NCBI GenBank assembly: GCA_903934195.1
Contig: CAIZMV010000147.1
Coordinates: 1 to 17,182, forward strand
DNA length: 17,182 bases
From: an uncultured Acidimicrobiaceae bacterium
Lineage (GTDB): Bacteria; Actinomycetota; Acidimicrobiia; Acidimicrobiales; Ilumatobacteraceae
Direction of reading: 5' to 3'
A program made the translations under genes and the position numbers. Below the pieces are notes generated by a model, which was given only the letters and a program-made list of their open reading frames with translations, did no database searches and had not been told where the DNA came from. Positions 16,717 to 17,182 of this stretch are shown here, piece by piece (the stretch's first letter is position 1; each line of letters begins with the position of its first letter).

Positions 16717-16727
16717 CCCTAGTAGGG
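16717..16727. promoter_or_regulatory. Palindrome upstream of the TetR gene (candidate operator)
   Basis: CCCTAGTAGGG is a perfect inverted repeat with one central base, ending 10 nt from the TetR start codon. An extra CCTA lies at 16712-16715. The related sequence TAGGTAGGAAC occurs upstream of the giant gene (16049-16059), compared with TAGTAGGGAAC here. It is a candidate TetR operator but unproven. Confidence 0.45.
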
Positions 16728-16766
16728 AACAGTGAAGAAACTTTTTTACGTCGTGTGAAGGCTTGG

Positions 16767-17153
16767 TTACGGTTCCATCACAACCCAGCCCCGGCGCTGT
16801 AATTCAGCGGCCAGAACCTCGGCGGGGACTGATTTCAATGATCGTTCGGCTGCAGTGACCTTGGGTTTGATTGCTTGAGGGGTCGGGGCAACTGGGGTCG
16901 GAACCGCATCGGCGGATTCAGCGATTTCGGCCCATTCTTGAAGTTGGGCAATGAAGGCATCGGCTTCGTCGCGAGTGAACCGTCCGCCGGCTTGGCGTTG
17001 GTTGAAACCCATGGGGCCGCGGGCATCACGAAAATCGGTGTGGCCAGCAGCGTTCAAGAGTTCGAGAAGTTCACGCGTTTGTTTTGCTGTTGCTGGTGGG
17101 CCAGCTGGTTGTCCGAATGCCATCAGCGAAACAGTACTCGTGGCGTCTTTCAA
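16767..17153 (-). CDS. Small actinobacterial protein of unknown function, possibly 5'-partial
   Basis: At least 128 residues counted from a TTG at 17153; the frame stays open through the right edge of the window, so the true start may lie beyond it. An internal ATG at 17123 (MAFGQPAG) is another possible start, and none has a good ribosome-binding site. A conserved-looking middle contains FRDARGPMGFNQRQAGGRFT followed by RDEADAFIAQLQ, and the end is PAEVLAAELQRRGWVVMEP. The two blocks are joined by a Pro/Ala-rich linker (about 82-95). I recall similar two-block small proteins in actinobacteria without a known role. No signal peptide, membrane segment or catalytic motif is visible. It is 59 nt upstream of the TetR gene on the same strand and could share its transcript. 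Confidence 0.65.
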   Translation of the reverse strand: MKDATSTVSLMAFGQPAGPPATAKQTRELLELLNAAGHTDFRDARGPMGFNQRQAGGRFTRDEADAFIAQLQEWAEIAESADAVPTPVAPTPQAIKPKVTAAERSLKSVPAEVLAAELQRRGWVVMEP

Positions 17154-17182
17154 CGAATCAGACTGGCCAAGGCCCAGAGGCC

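Noticed and set aside
1..17182. Phage, transposon, toxin-antitoxin or restriction genes
   Set aside because: No integrase, transposase, capsid, toxin or methylase motifs, and no terminal inverted repeats flanking the giant gene.

Overview
The window suggests an actinobacterium of moderate GC content, possibly in Acidimicrobiia (Ilumatobacter / freshwater acIV relatives). This is an inference from three things: the dCTP deaminase resembles the mycobacterial type, an EtfD-like membrane Fe-S protein sits beside an AlaA-type aminotransferase (the M. tuberculosis genome pairs homologues as Rv0338c/Rv0337c), and the giant exported protein has an architecture common in such genomes. No marker gene fixes the taxon.

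Layout. Bases 1-92 hold the 3' end of a plus-strand gene, probably a cyclic-nucleotide-binding (Crp/Fnr-like) protein. Bases 167-2431 (+) encode a 754-residue membrane Fe-S protein of the EtfD/EMO type, which should pass electrons from reduced ETF to the quinone pool. It converges, with an 8-nt gap, on a minus-strand pair. In that pair dcd (3666-4229) is followed by the aminotransferase alaA (2440-3666), the two sharing one base (TAATG). Upstream of dcd on the same strand, 4311-15953 is one uninterrupted gene for a secreted protein of about 3,880 residues. Behind it, still on the minus strand, lie a TetR-family regulator (16096-16707) and a small protein of unknown function (16767-17153, frame open to the window edge).

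The giant protein is two thirds of the window. In order it has a Sec signal peptide, a seven-blade delta-60 type propeller, an FN3 domain, two SWM-type beta domains, a glycine-rich domain with a nested insert, two more SWM-type domains, an unassigned six-cysteine beta-rich region, a GEVED-type domain, 18 CshA-type fibril repeats (about 117 residues each, each with exactly two cysteines), and an SdrD-B-like calcium-binding-type domain. It then stops with no sortase signal or membrane anchor. The fibril repeats fall into two subtypes arranged in a higher-order pattern. I read it as a fibrillar surface adhesin or stalk.

The 139-bp gap between the TetR gene and the giant gene is AT-rich. It is crowded with CCTA/TAGG half-sites, a 10-bp palindrome and an 8-bp direct repeat spaced 20 bp, and a related palindrome sits just upstream of the TetR start. 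This makes the TetR protein a reasonable candidate regulator of the giant gene. I see no RNA genes, insertion sequences, CRISPR arrays or phage genes.
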